Shown piece after piece: positions 45,581 through 53,343 of a stretch of 64,000 bases of DNA. The DNA lies in contig NZ_JAPDPD010000007.1 of NCBI RefSeq assembly GCF_026283965.1, forward strand, positions 124,001 to 188,000, in the 5' to 3' direction. This DNA comes from Dyella subtropica. Its GTDB lineage: Bacteria; Pseudomonadota; Gammaproteobacteria; Xanthomonadales; Rhodanobacteraceae. Numbering within the stretch: position 1 is the stretch's first letter; the number at the start of each line of letters is the position of its first letter. The notes under the pieces are model-generated. The model saw nothing but the letters and a program-made list of their open reading frames with translations. It had not been told where the DNA came from and searched no databases. Position numbers and translations under genes: made by a program.

Positions 45581-46783
45581 TCAAGAGGTGAGTGCGCGTC
45601 CCAGTGCGGCAAAGATTTGCGCGAACTCTTCGTCGCGCAACCAGGGGCTGTTGGTGATCGTCAGAGAGCGCGCGGCGAAGTCGCGCGCGTTGGGCAGGTC
45701 GGCCGTGGGAAGCATGCCTCGCAGATAGCCGTAGTCGGGCAGGGCATGAATGAAAAGGCGGCTTACCCCGAGGCCGGAAGTCCACAGCGTTTGCAGCGCG
45801 GCGTCACGGATAGCCTCGGTGGGCAGTGTGAGCAGCAGGAAGGGCCATACGCCCCGCGTGCCTATGGCGTCGTCGAAGACAGTGACGCCAGGTAGGTGAC
45901 GAAGCTGCTCCACTCGGCGCGTGGCTTGCTGTCGTGTGGTGTCGATGAAGTTGGGCAGCCGCGTCATGGCACGTGCGCCCACGGTCTGGCGCCAGCGCCC
46001 CAGCGGATGCAGTGGAATATCCGGTCCGAAATCGTCGCCAACGGCGGCCACGGGGTCGCCTTTCGCCAGCGCTTTGCGCAGTGGCGCGCCATAGGCCCAC
46101 GAAAGCAGGGAGGGGCGATAGGCCACGGCGTAGCCGATGAGTTCCAGTGCGCGCTGCAAGCCCATGCGCAGGTCGGGATGGATCACGTCGTTGCGGCTCT
46201 TTGCAAAGGCTTCGCGCAGCGATGCATCGCGCGTGATGAGTACGCCGCCTTCATACAAGGTCAATCCCTTACCGACGGCGAGACTGAAGAAGCCGGCATC
46301 GCCGAGCAGGCCCACGCTGCGACCATCCTGCTGTGCACCCAGGGCCTGAGCGGCGTCTTCGAGCACATAGGCGCCACAAGTGCGGGCGATCTGAAGTGCT
46401 TGCTGTACATCGGCGACGCGGCCGGCCATATGTGTCGGCACGATGGCGAGTGTGTTGCTACCGCACACCGCCGCCAGTTGCGCTGCGTCCATATCGAAGT
46501 GGTTCGGTGCGAGATCGCACAATCGAAGCGTGAGCCCGGCGCGATGGATGGCCAGGGCTACCAGCGGGCAGGTCCACGCGGGCACCACGACTTCATGGCG
46601 ATCCGGTCGCAAGCGATGCATGGCCTGCAACGCGACTACCATCGCGGCGGTGCCGGAACACTCCAATTGAACTTCATCGATACCCAGCCACGCCGCCATG
46701 CGTTCGGCGAACGGGGCACGGCCAGGCAGCAGATCGCTAAAGCGCAGCGGCAGGCCGGCGGTGGGCGGCAGCTCGCGGCGCAT
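45581..46783 (-). CDS. DegT/DnrJ/EryC1/StrS-family aminotransferase-like protein
   Basis: A 400-residue fold-type I PLP protein. ECSGTAAMVVALQAM (phosphate-binding loop), LEDAAQALGAQQDGRSVG (Asp143 contacting PLP nitrogen) and SLAVGKGLTLYEGGVLIT (Lys172, Schiff-base lysine) are in the usual order, so it should bind PLP. Family members transfer an amino group to keto-sugar nucleotides, e.g. ArnB for L-Ara4N. The ATG at 46783 follows the upstream membrane-protein stop by four bases and has a GGGAG ribosome-binding site. It is last in a four-gene unit. Confidence 0.85.
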   Translation of the reverse strand: MRRELPPTAGLPLRFSDLLPGRAPFAERMAAWLGIDEVQLECSGTAAMVVALQAMHRLRPDRHEVVVPAWTCPLVALAIHRAGLTLRLCDLAPNHFDMDAAQLAAVCGSNTLAIVPTHMAGRVADVQQALQIARTCGAYVLEDAAQALGAQQDGRSVGLLGDAGFFSLAVGKGLTLYEGGVLITRDASLREAFAKSRNDVIHPDLRMGLQRALELIGYAVAYRPSLLSWAYGAPLRKALAKGDPVAAVGDDFGPDIPLHPLGRWRQTVGARAMTRLPNFIDTTRQQATRRVEQLRHLPGVTVFDDAIGTRGVWPFLLLTLPTEAIRDAALQTLWTSGLGVSRLFIHALPDYGYLRGMLPTADLPNARDFAARSLTITNSPWLRDEEFAQIFAALGRALTS

Positions 46784-46787
46784 GCGC

Positions 46788-47249
46788 TCAGTCTCCCGCA
46801 GCGACGCCTAATGCGCCCTTGGCTTCCGTAGGCGCGTCGTTTTCCGGATGCGCGCCCGTTTCGGCAAAAGCGAGGCAGACGATGCCGGCGACGATCACCA
46901 GCGCGCCGAGCACGCGTGGCCAGGTCAGCGGCTCGTTGAACAGCCAGATGGAAAACAGCATCACGCTGACCACTTCAAGATGCGTCACCGCAAAGGCGGG
47001 ACCGATCGGCGCATGCTTGAGCAAGGTCATCCAGGTGAAGAAGTTGCCGACGTAGCCGATCACCGCGAGATAGATCCACGGATGCCCGAACACACGCACG
47101 ATCCAGGCCCAATTGGCTTCCGGCGGAAACGCATGATTGCCCGCGTATTTGAAAGCGAGCTGCACCACGGTGTCGAATGCCACCAGGATCAGGAAGCCGA
47201 AGAAATAGAAACGCTTCATACGAGCAGGCCCCATACGATCAGGCTCCAT
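46788..47249 (-). CDS. Small EamA/EmrE-type membrane protein (second of pair)
   Basis: A roughly 153-residue four-helix membrane protein of the SMR/EamA type: FYFFGFLILVAFDTVVQLAF (helix 1), then GHPWIYLAVIGYVGNFFTWM, TLLKHAPIGPAFAVTHLEVV and LGALVIVAGIVCLAFAETGA. The start region has three 15-base in-frame repeats, giving possible starts at 47264 (GTG), 47249, 47234 and 47219 (ATG). I choose 47249 because a GGAGG lies eight bases upstream. Such half-size proteins often work in pairs (ArnE/ArnF, EmrE-type); its partner is the gene just upstream. Confidence 0.78.
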   Translation of the reverse strand: MEPDRMGPARMKRFYFFGFLILVAFDTVVQLAFKYAGNHAFPPEANWAWIVRVFGHPWIYLAVIGYVGNFFTWMTLLKHAPIGPAFAVTHLEVVSVMLFSIWLFNEPLTWPRVLGALVIVAGIVCLAFAETGAHPENDAPTEAKGALGVAAGD

Positions 47250-47253
47250 GCGA

Positions 47254-47619
47254 TCAGCCTCCACCGGCGATACCTACGATGCATACACCGGCGGTCACCA
47301 GCAAAATGCCGGTGACGCGGAGAGGGGTAAGCTTTTCGCGGAACAGAATGCGTCCCGCGATCATGATCACCACGATGTTGATCGAGCCGAGCAACACACC
47401 TTCCGAAAGATCGACCAGCGACAGAAAGGCGATCCACACCAGGAACTCGGCGACATAGGACACGATGCCCACCCATAGCCACGGGCGCACGGCCATATAG
47501 CGCCAGCGCGCCAGGCCATCGCCGGCCTTGGGATCACTCGCGGCGGCCTTGAAGGCAAGCTGGCCGACAGTGTCGAGCGTGACGTTGAGCAGCCACAGGA
47601 AAACCGCCAGCGGAGCCAC
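47254..47619 (-). CDS. Small EamA/EmrE-type membrane protein (first of pair)
   Basis: A 121-residue four-helix protein: FLWLLNVTLDTVGQLAFKAA, MAVRPWLWVGIVSYVAEFLV, LGSINIVVIMIAGRILFREK and VTGILLVTAGVCIVGIAGGG. The start is GTG at 47619 with an AAGGAG six bases upstream. It begins nine bases after the alpha/beta hydrolase stop. Like ArnE or ArnF it is half the size of a full EamA transporter, so a heterodimer with the next gene product is likely by analogy. Confidence 0.8.
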   Translation of the reverse strand: MAPLAVFLWLLNVTLDTVGQLAFKAAASDPKAGDGLARWRYMAVRPWLWVGIVSYVAEFLVWIAFLSLVDLSEGVLLGSINIVVIMIAGRILFREKLTPLRVTGILLVTAGVCIVGIAGGG

Positions 47620-47628
47620 TGAAACTCC

Positions 47629-48468
47629 TTAGGCCGCGGCGCGCGCGACGGGCTCGTAGGTGTCGGCGATCTTGCCGAAGAACTCGGCGGAACGATCCAC
47701 CAGCACGCGGCGTTCCCGGTCGATCGTGATCATGTGGTAGCTGTCTTCGAGCAGCAGCATTTCCACTGGGCCGGACACCGCGCGTTCGACCAGCCAGGCG
47801 TTGTCGACGCTGGCGATATCGTCCTCGGTGGCATGCGCAACCAGGCAGGGCGCCGTCACCTTGGGCAGGTCGCGGCGAACCACCGCGGCCATCTTGTACA
47901 TCTCCGCCAGCGACGGCCAAGGATTGCCGGGCAGGCCGGCGGCGGCGCTATCGCCGCCTAGCATCAGCGAGCTGATCTGGGCGCGGATGCGCTCGTCGCG
48001 CAGGCCATAGGGTTCGTTTTCGTGAACCATCCACTTCTTGCCGATGCCCAGCTTCTGAAACAGCGGCAGCATGAAAGAGAACTTGCCGTACCACGGCGTG
48101 GCCCAGCCGTCGTAGCGGAACGTGGCGCCATACACGCCCACGCCCTTGACCCATTCCGGGTGATCGGCGGCGAGCTTGAGCGCAAGTACGGCGCCCATCG
48201 ACAGGCCGGCCACGAACAGGTGGTCCACCTCTTTGCGGTACAGCTCGGCGGCGGCTTTGACGCTGGCATACCAGTCGAGCCAGTCGGTCTTGAGCAAGTC
48301 GTCGGCATCGCCACAGTGGCCAGCCAGCTGCATGCCGTACACGCTGAAGCCAGCGCGGTTCAGGCCTTTGCCGACCAGGCGCATTTCGGCCGGAGTACCG
48401 GTCAGGCCGTGGATCAACAGCACGCCGCTGCGGCCGCCTTCGAAGCGGAACTCGACATTCTGGATCAC
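47629..48468 (-). CDS. Alpha/beta hydrolase (carboxylesterase Est30-like)
   Basis: A 279-residue cytoplasmic alpha/beta hydrolase. GVLLIHGLTGTPAEMRLVGK holds the oxyanion loop, LFVAGLSMGAVLALKLAADH the nucleophile elbow serine, HATEDDIASVDNAWLV the acid and LLLEDSYHMITIDRER the histidine, so the triad is complete. The pattern (HG-LTG-TP, GLSMG, SYHMIT-D) is that of Est30/monoacylglycerol-lipase-like carboxylesterases. The start is GTG at 48468 with no strong ribosome-binding site. It is the first gene of the hydrolase-SMR-SMR-aminotransferase unit. Confidence 0.85.
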   Translation of the reverse strand: MIQNVEFRFEGGRSGVLLIHGLTGTPAEMRLVGKGLNRAGFSVYGMQLAGHCGDADDLLKTDWLDWYASVKAAAELYRKEVDHLFVAGLSMGAVLALKLAADHPEWVKGVGVYGATFRYDGWATPWYGKFSFMLPLFQKLGIGKKWMVHENEPYGLRDERIRAQISSLMLGGDSAAAGLPGNPWPSLAEMYKMAAVVRRDLPKVTAPCLVAHATEDDIASVDNAWLVERAVSGPVEMLLLEDSYHMITIDRERRVLVDRSAEFFGKIADTYEPVARAAA

Positions 48469-48628
48469 GGGCGGAGACTCGTCGGGGCGGCGTCAGACCG
48501 CAGTGGGGCAAGATGGCTTATCAGCATGGGCGGCAGTCTGCCGGGCCACTCTTTCTAATAACTTTCGAGAGTTACATGCGGGGCCGCCGTACTCGCTCGA
48601 TATCGAGGAATATCGCGCTGGTAGGCGC

Positions 48629-49150
48629 TTAGCGCCCGTTGAAGCGGCTCACGCCGATGGAGACGCCGATGCTGCCCGTGCGGTGCGCGCAGCTGCCCAT
48701 GTTCTGTGTGATGTTCACCGCGCCGGAGTTATAGGTGCCCGACCCCCAGTGGTTGCCGGTGACCACACCCATGCCCACGCTGCCGTGCACCTGTGGCTGG
48801 TTGTAGGTGGCGTCGTCGCAACGCGGCCGCGCATCGGCTTCATCGTCGGCGGCGGTTCGTCCGCTGGTGTCGCCGTAGTAAACACCTGGTGCAGGGTGGG
48901 TGGGGTGGGAGCTGTTGTTGGCGGTCTCACGCACGGCTGGATTCACCTGACTGCTGCTTGCTGGGCGGGTGGCCGTGTTGTCGTTCTTGCCTACGTCAGC
49001 CGCTGTGGCGCTGGTCGCGGCGCTGCTGCTTTCGGCCGGTACGCTGCCGGGTGGCAATTTGAGATTCAATGGCGAACCGGCCGTCTGCGCCTGAGCGGCG
49101 GCCATCAGCAAGCCGATGGCGAGCGCGGCGAGGACTTGCTTGGTATTCAT
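48629..49150 (-). CDS. Exported hypothetical protein
   Basis: A 173-residue periplasmic protein. The signal peptide is MNTKQVLAALAIGLLMAAAQAQ. The middle is Ser/Ala/Thr-rich and likely disordered (residues 35-90). The C-terminal part is a small domain with two cysteines (RPRCDDATYNQPQVHGSVGM; ITQNMGSCAHRTGSIGVSIG). I have a general impression of similar proteins in Xanthomonadaceae but cannot name a family. ATG at 49150 with GGAG upstream. Confidence 0.7.
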   Translation of the reverse strand: MNTKQVLAALAIGLLMAAAQAQTAGSPLNLKLPPGSVPAESSSAATSATAADVGKNDNTATRPASSSQVNPAVRETANNSSHPTHPAPGVYYGDTSGRTAADDEADARPRCDDATYNQPQVHGSVGMGVVTGNHWGSGTYNSGAVNITQNMGSCAHRTGSIGVSIGVSRFNGR

Positions 49151-49267
49151 ACGAGCTCCAGGGACGCCAACGATAACGAATGAGCCCGCTTGGCGTGCAC
49201 ATCGCTACTTCGATGACGAGTGGCGATGGGAAGTTCCCGTCGCCACTCCGGACGTTATGAGCTCACC

Positions 49268-50686
49268 TCAGGGCTTGAACGGCTTGAACTCGCCGTAGGG
49301 CTTGAGCTGGCCATCGATGGCCTTGGGATCACCGACCACGATGATGCTCTGGTCTTTGGCCGCGAAGTACTTGCGCCCGATCGCCTGCACTTGGTCGGCC
49401 GTGACGGCCTGTGCCTTGGCCACATAGGTGCCGAGATAGGAGGCCGGCAAGCCCTCCACCCAGAAGCGCGCCAGAGATCCAGCTTGGGTGCTCTGAATCT
49501 GATTGCTGAGCAGATAGCCGCCGATGGCCAGGCGTTTGGCGCCGTTGAGCTCTTCGTCGCTGGGCGCCTGCGTGCCCATGCTGTCGTAGAGCTTGGTCAG
49601 CTCGGACAGAGTGGCACCGGTGACCTCGTTGCGCACGTCCACCTGGGCCAGCGCGTTACCGCCTTCGCGGAAGCTGGCAACGCGCGATCGCGGACTGTAG
49701 GAGTAACCCTTGTCCTCGCGGATATCTTGGACGAGCCGACTGCTGAACGAGCCGCCCAGGATCACGTTGGTCACGGCCAGGGGGATGTAATCCGGATGAT
49801 TGGTGGCCACGGTCGGCCGGCCATAGCGGATGTTGGATTGCACCGCGCCCTCGCGTGTAACCAGCAGGCGCTGTGGCGCCACCTGCGAAGGCGCGGCCGG
49901 CACAACGGCTGGTTTGGGGCCTTCGCCCTTCCAGCCGCCAAACTGCTGCTCGGCCAGCGTCATCGCCTCGTCCGCGCTGATGCGGCCGGCGATGACCAGC
50001 ACAGTGCGATCGGGGCGGAAGCGCTTGGCGTGCAGGGCCTTCATGGAAGCCGGTGTGGTGGCTTCAATGCTGGCTGTGGTGATGGAACTGCGCGCGTAAG
50101 GATGGTCGCCGAAGGCTGCTGTGGAGAAGGCGCGCTGTGCTTGCCAGTTGGGATTGGCATCGCGCGCTTTCAGGGATTGCAGGGCGTTGGCCTTGGTCAG
50201 GATCACCTCTTTTTCGGGGAAGCTGGGATGCAGCACGGTGTCGGCCACCAACTGCACCAACTCTGGAGCATGCGCGGAAAGCGCGTCGGCCGTGATGGTG
50301 ATGGCGTCATCGCTGGCTTCGGCGCCGTAGTCGCCACCGATGGTCTGAAGGTGCTCGGCGATCTGCTGCGAGCTAAGCGTGTCGGTGCCCTCGTTGAGCA
50401 AGCCGGCGAGCAGGCTGGAGATGGCCGGGGTGCTGGCGTCGTCCGATGCTGTACCGCCAAGCACGGCGAGCGACAGGCTTACCTTGGGCAGGCCTTCCGT
50501 GCGTGGTACTACCCATACGGTAAGGCCATTGGGCAGCGTGCGCTGGGTGATTTGCGGCACCGGCAGCGGTTTGTCGGGCGCGTAGGCCGGTAGGTCCTTG
50601 GGCAACGGTGCGGTGGAGGCCTGTGTTATGCCGGCCAGGCTCAGGCCGAGCGCCAGCGCGAGCGTCTTGAACGTCATGTTCGTCAT
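49268..50686 (-). CDS. M16-family peptidase-like protein lacking the zinc motif
   Basis: A 472-residue periplasmic protein with signal peptide (FKTLALALGLSLAGITQAS). The fold is that of M16 (pitrilysin) peptidases: TLPNGLTVWVVPRTEGLPKV, then LIDxGT-like GLLNEGTDTLSSQQIAEHL, and the C-terminal KGYSYSPRSRVASF (R/Y substrate-binding pair). The HxxEH motif is missing: the equivalent helix reads ISSLLAGLLNEGT. It is therefore the non-catalytic partner of the active M16 protein 12 bases upstream, as in other two-subunit M16 pairs. ATG at 50686 with GAGGA upstream. Confidence 0.88.
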   Translation of the reverse strand: MTNMTFKTLALALGLSLAGITQASTAPLPKDLPAYAPDKPLPVPQITQRTLPNGLTVWVVPRTEGLPKVSLSLAVLGGTASDDASTPAISSLLAGLLNEGTDTLSSQQIAEHLQTIGGDYGAEASDDAITITADALSAHAPELVQLVADTVLHPSFPEKEVILTKANALQSLKARDANPNWQAQRAFSTAAFGDHPYARSSITTASIEATTPASMKALHAKRFRPDRTVLVIAGRISADEAMTLAEQQFGGWKGEGPKPAVVPAAPSQVAPQRLLVTREGAVQSNIRYGRPTVATNHPDYIPLAVTNVILGGSFSSRLVQDIREDKGYSYSPRSRVASFREGGNALAQVDVRNEVTGATLSELTKLYDSMGTQAPSDEELNGAKRLAIGGYLLSNQIQSTQAGSLARFWVEGLPASYLGTYVAKAQAVTADQVQAIGRKYFAAKDQSIIVVGDPKAIDGQLKPYGEFKPFKP

Positions 50687-50697
50687 GGTGGCGATCC

Positions 50698-52095
50698 TCA
50701 GAGGGCCTTGGTGGCAGTGGCGGGTGCTTTGGCAGGGGTGGGCGCCGCGGGCACGCGCACGATCACACTGCGGTTGGCGTCGGTGAGATAGGTGTGCGCC
50801 ACCCGCTTGAGATCATCGGAGCTCACGTGCTGGATCCAGTCCGGCACCTGGTTGACCACATCGGCACTGCCCCACAGCGTCTGAAGCTTCGCTAGCGTAT
50901 TGGCGCGGTTGAGGAAGGACTCCAGTCCGCCGTACCACTCGGACAGCATCTTGGTCTTGACGCGCGCCAGCGTGGCATCGTCGACACCGTCCTTGTTGAT
51001 CTTCGCGATCTCCTCGTTGATCGAGGCGAGTACTTGATCCGGCGTGGCATTGGGTTTGTACATCGCATGCAGCACCAGCTGGGACGGACCGGCGTAGTCC
51101 ATGCTGGAACCGAGCGGGTAGTTGACGCCGCCGCCGATACGCAACAACTGCTCGCGCCCCTTCACCATGCCTTGGTAGAGGCGTGAGGCGTCATCGCCTA
51201 CCAGTAGCTGCGACAGCACCATCATGGGGATCTGATCCTTGCTGCCGCGCTCGGGCACTTTCCAACCCACGGCCAGCGCTGGCACCTTGGCCAGGGCGTC
51301 GGTTTGCTCCGCGCGCCGCTCCTTGGTGTTCAGCGGCTCGCTCACATCGGGGCGCTCAGGCACAGCACGCGAAGGGATGCTGCCGAAATACTTCTGTGCC
51401 AGCTCGAAGGCCTGCGCTGGCGTCACGTCACCGGCGATACCGATGACGGCGTTGGCCGGCTGGTAGAAGGTGTCGTGAAAGGTTTTCACGTCCTCGATGC
51501 TGGCGTGGTCCAGATCCTTGAACGAGCCGTAGCCGTCGTGCTTGTTGGCCCACTTGTCGAAGGCCAGGTTGTTGAGGTCCGTCCAGAAGAACAGCCCATA
51601 GGGCTGGTTCTTCACGTTGACGCGGATTTCTTCCTTCACCACGTTCTGCTGGTTGGCGAGGTTCTTCTCGCTGAAATCCAGCGTCTTCATGCGGTCCGCT
51701 TCCAGCCACAGGATCGGCTCCAGCGCACCTGCCGGCGCCGAAGCGATGTAGTTGGTGTAGTCGGCGCGGGTGGAGCCGTTGAAGGTGCCGCCGCCACCCT
51801 GGATCACGCGATCGAACGTGCCTTTGGGTGCGGTGGGCGTGCCTTCGAACATCAGGTGTTCGAACAGATGCGCAAAGCCGGTGCGATTCTGCGGTTCCAG
51901 TCGCATACCAACGTGGTAGACCACGCTGACGCCGACGGTGGGCGAACTGTGGTCTTCCGAGACTACGACGGTAAGACCGTTGTCGAGTTTCTTGACGGCG
52001 ACTGGCACCTTCCAGGTATCTGTGGAGGCGGCGTGGGCCGAGCCGAAGGTGAGGAGGAGCCCGGCAGCAAGTGCGGACAAGCGGGTCATTCGCAT
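50698..52095 (-). CDS. M16-family zinc metallopeptidase (catalytic subunit)
   Basis: A 465-residue exported peptidase. A signal peptide (SALAAGLLLTFGSAHAAS) precedes the M16 domain. The inverted zinc motif HLFEH (H76, E79, H80) stands in RTGFAHLFEHLMFEGTPTAP, and the third ligand Glu lies in QQNVVKEEIRVNVKNQPYGL. It degrades peptides in the periplasm by family knowledge; the natural substrate is unknown. It is co-transcribed with the inactive homolog downstream. Confidence 0.92.
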   Translation of the reverse strand: MRMTRLSALAAGLLLTFGSAHAASTDTWKVPVAVKKLDNGLTVVVSEDHSSPTVGVSVVYHVGMRLEPQNRTGFAHLFEHLMFEGTPTAPKGTFDRVIQGGGGTFNGSTRADYTNYIASAPAGALEPILWLEADRMKTLDFSEKNLANQQNVVKEEIRVNVKNQPYGLFFWTDLNNLAFDKWANKHDGYGSFKDLDHASIEDVKTFHDTFYQPANAVIGIAGDVTPAQAFELAQKYFGSIPSRAVPERPDVSEPLNTKERRAEQTDALAKVPALAVGWKVPERGSKDQIPMMVLSQLLVGDDASRLYQGMVKGREQLLRIGGGVNYPLGSSMDYAGPSQLVLHAMYKPNATPDQVLASINEEIAKINKDGVDDATLARVKTKMLSEWYGGLESFLNRANTLAKLQTLWGSADVVNQVPDWIQHVSSDDLKRVAHTYLTDANRSVIVRVPAAPTPAKAPATATKAL

Positions 52096-52188
52096 GGACA
52101 GCTTCCTTGTGGAACAACGAAGCCGCCTTTCTAGCGATAGCTTTGCGAGTCCACAAGTGGCGATTGTCTGCCCGTGGTCGGGTGTGAC

Positions 52189-52965
52189 TTAGGGCACCTC
52201 GGCGGTCCAGGCGTCGCTCGCGAACTTGTTGTGCGCAAGTGTGCTGGCCTGCTCAAGTTCGTGAGGCCGGATGTGGTCGAAGTGCAAGCCGTGGCGCGCG
52301 TGAAAGGTGTCCATCATCCGCGCGATCACCGCCTCGCGCGGCAAGCCGGTCTGGCTGCGCAGGGGATCGACGCGTTTGGCCGCGCTGGCGGTGCCCTTGT
52401 CGGAAAGCTTTTCGCGGCCAATGCGCAGTACATCGAGCATCTTGGCAGCGTCGATGTCGTACGCCATGGTGACGTGATGGAGCACCGTGCTGCCGCGTCG
52501 AGCCTGCGCTGCACCGGCGATCTTGCCGGCTTCGGAGGTGATGTCGTTGAGCGGCTGGTACCAGGCCTTGATGCCCAGATCGCCGAGCGCCGCGATCACC
52601 CAGGCGTCCATCAGGGCATATGCCTCCTGGAACGACAGGCCCTCGACGAGGCTTAGTGGCGCGTAGATCGAATAGGTGATGGTGTTGCCCGGTTCGATGA
52701 ACATGGCGCCGCCGCCACTGATCCGTCGCACCACCTCAATGCCGTGGCGTTTCGCTGCCGCGCTGTCCACTTCGTTGCGCAGCGACTGGAAGCGGCCGAT
52801 CACCACGGCGGGCGAGGCCCATTCCCATACCCTCAGAGTAGGTGCGCGACGACCTGCGGCGACCTCTTCCGTCATCACCTCATCCAGCGCCATGTGCAAC
52901 GCCGGTGCCTGGGGAGCGGTGTGGATCAGCTGCCAGTCGTGCTCGTGCCACTGGCTGCGAGTCAC
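52189..52965 (-). CDS. lplA: Lipoate-protein ligase, catalytic domain subunit (LplA-like)
   Basis: A 258-residue member of the biotin/lipoate ligase family. VVRRISGGGAMFIEPGNTIT is the RRxSGGG ligand loop; AGKIAGAAQARRGSTVLHHV contains the catalytic lysine. There is no cysteine at all, which argues against the LipM/LipL transamidase branches that use a catalytic Cys. It lacks the C-terminal accessory domain of E. coli LplA; that domain appears to be encoded by the small gene immediately upstream, which it overlaps by four bases (GTGA, start GTG at 52965). Confidence 0.85.
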   Translation of the reverse strand: MTRSQWHEHDWQLIHTAPQAPALHMALDEVMTEEVAAGRRAPTLRVWEWASPAVVIGRFQSLRNEVDSAAAKRHGIEVVRRISGGGAMFIEPGNTITYSIYAPLSLVEGLSFQEAYALMDAWVIAALGDLGIKAWYQPLNDITSEAGKIAGAAQARRGSTVLHHVTMAYDIDAAKMLDVLRIGREKLSDKGTASAAKRVDPLRSQTGLPREAVIARMMDTFHARHGLHFDHIRPHELEQASTLAHNKFASDAWTAEVP

Positions 52966-53252
52966 GCTTCCGCTCCCTGATGCAGGGCACGGCGGACGGC
53001 GACGGCAATGGCCTCCGGCGAGATGCCGTACATCAGCACGTCGGCGGCCAGCGCTTGCTGGATAACGTTGGCGAGCGTGGCCTCGTCAGCCGTCGCCGGT
53101 TGCCCTTCCAAGGCGGCGTTGATCGAATGCAGCGCGCTGTCCGGTTCCAGGAAGAAGTCGCCGCTGACCTGCACTTGTCGGAGGTGGCCGACATGGACTT
53201 CGAGGTCGATGACTACCAGCTTGCCGCCGGGCATTTTGTATTCGCCGTGCAT
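52962..53252 (-). CDS. Lipoate-protein ligase accessory domain as separate protein (LplB-like)
   Basis: A 96-residue protein, MHGEYKMPGGKLVVIDLEVH..., with the character of the lipoate-ligase C-terminal domain (Lip_prot_lig_C): the short GEYK-PGGKLV start, a beta pair ending SGDFFLEP, then a helix rich in Ala (IQQALAADVLMYGISPEAIA). In Thermoplasma this domain is a separate polypeptide (LplB) required for the adenylation step. Start ATG at 53252 with GAGG upstream. It is co-translated with lplA. The assignment is from motif recognition and adjacency. Confidence 0.75.
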   Translation of the reverse strand: MHGEYKMPGGKLVVIDLEVHVGHLRQVQVSGDFFLEPDSALHSINAALEGQPATADEATLANVIQQALAADVLMYGISPEAIAVAVRRALHQGAEA

Positions 53253-53304
53253 AAGTCACCTCGTGGCTCGCGCCGGGAGACATGGAGCAGGCTCTAACAT
53301 GAGG

Positions 53305-53336
53305 CACGTTGTCCCGGCGTGAGCCGGGACAACGTG
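53305..53336 (-). terminator. Hairpin after parC
   Basis: A 14-bp perfect stem CACGTTGTCCCGGC / GCCGGGACAACGTG with a GTGA loop, eight bases after the parC stop. There is no T-tract, so termination may be partial. Confidence 0.55.
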
Positions 53337-53343
53337 ACGGGAT

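Noticed and set aside
45581-48468. Complete Arn (L-Ara4N) lipid A modification operon
   Set aside because: Only a DegT protein and an SMR pair are present; ArnA, ArnC, ArnD and ArnT counterparts are absent from the neighbourhood.
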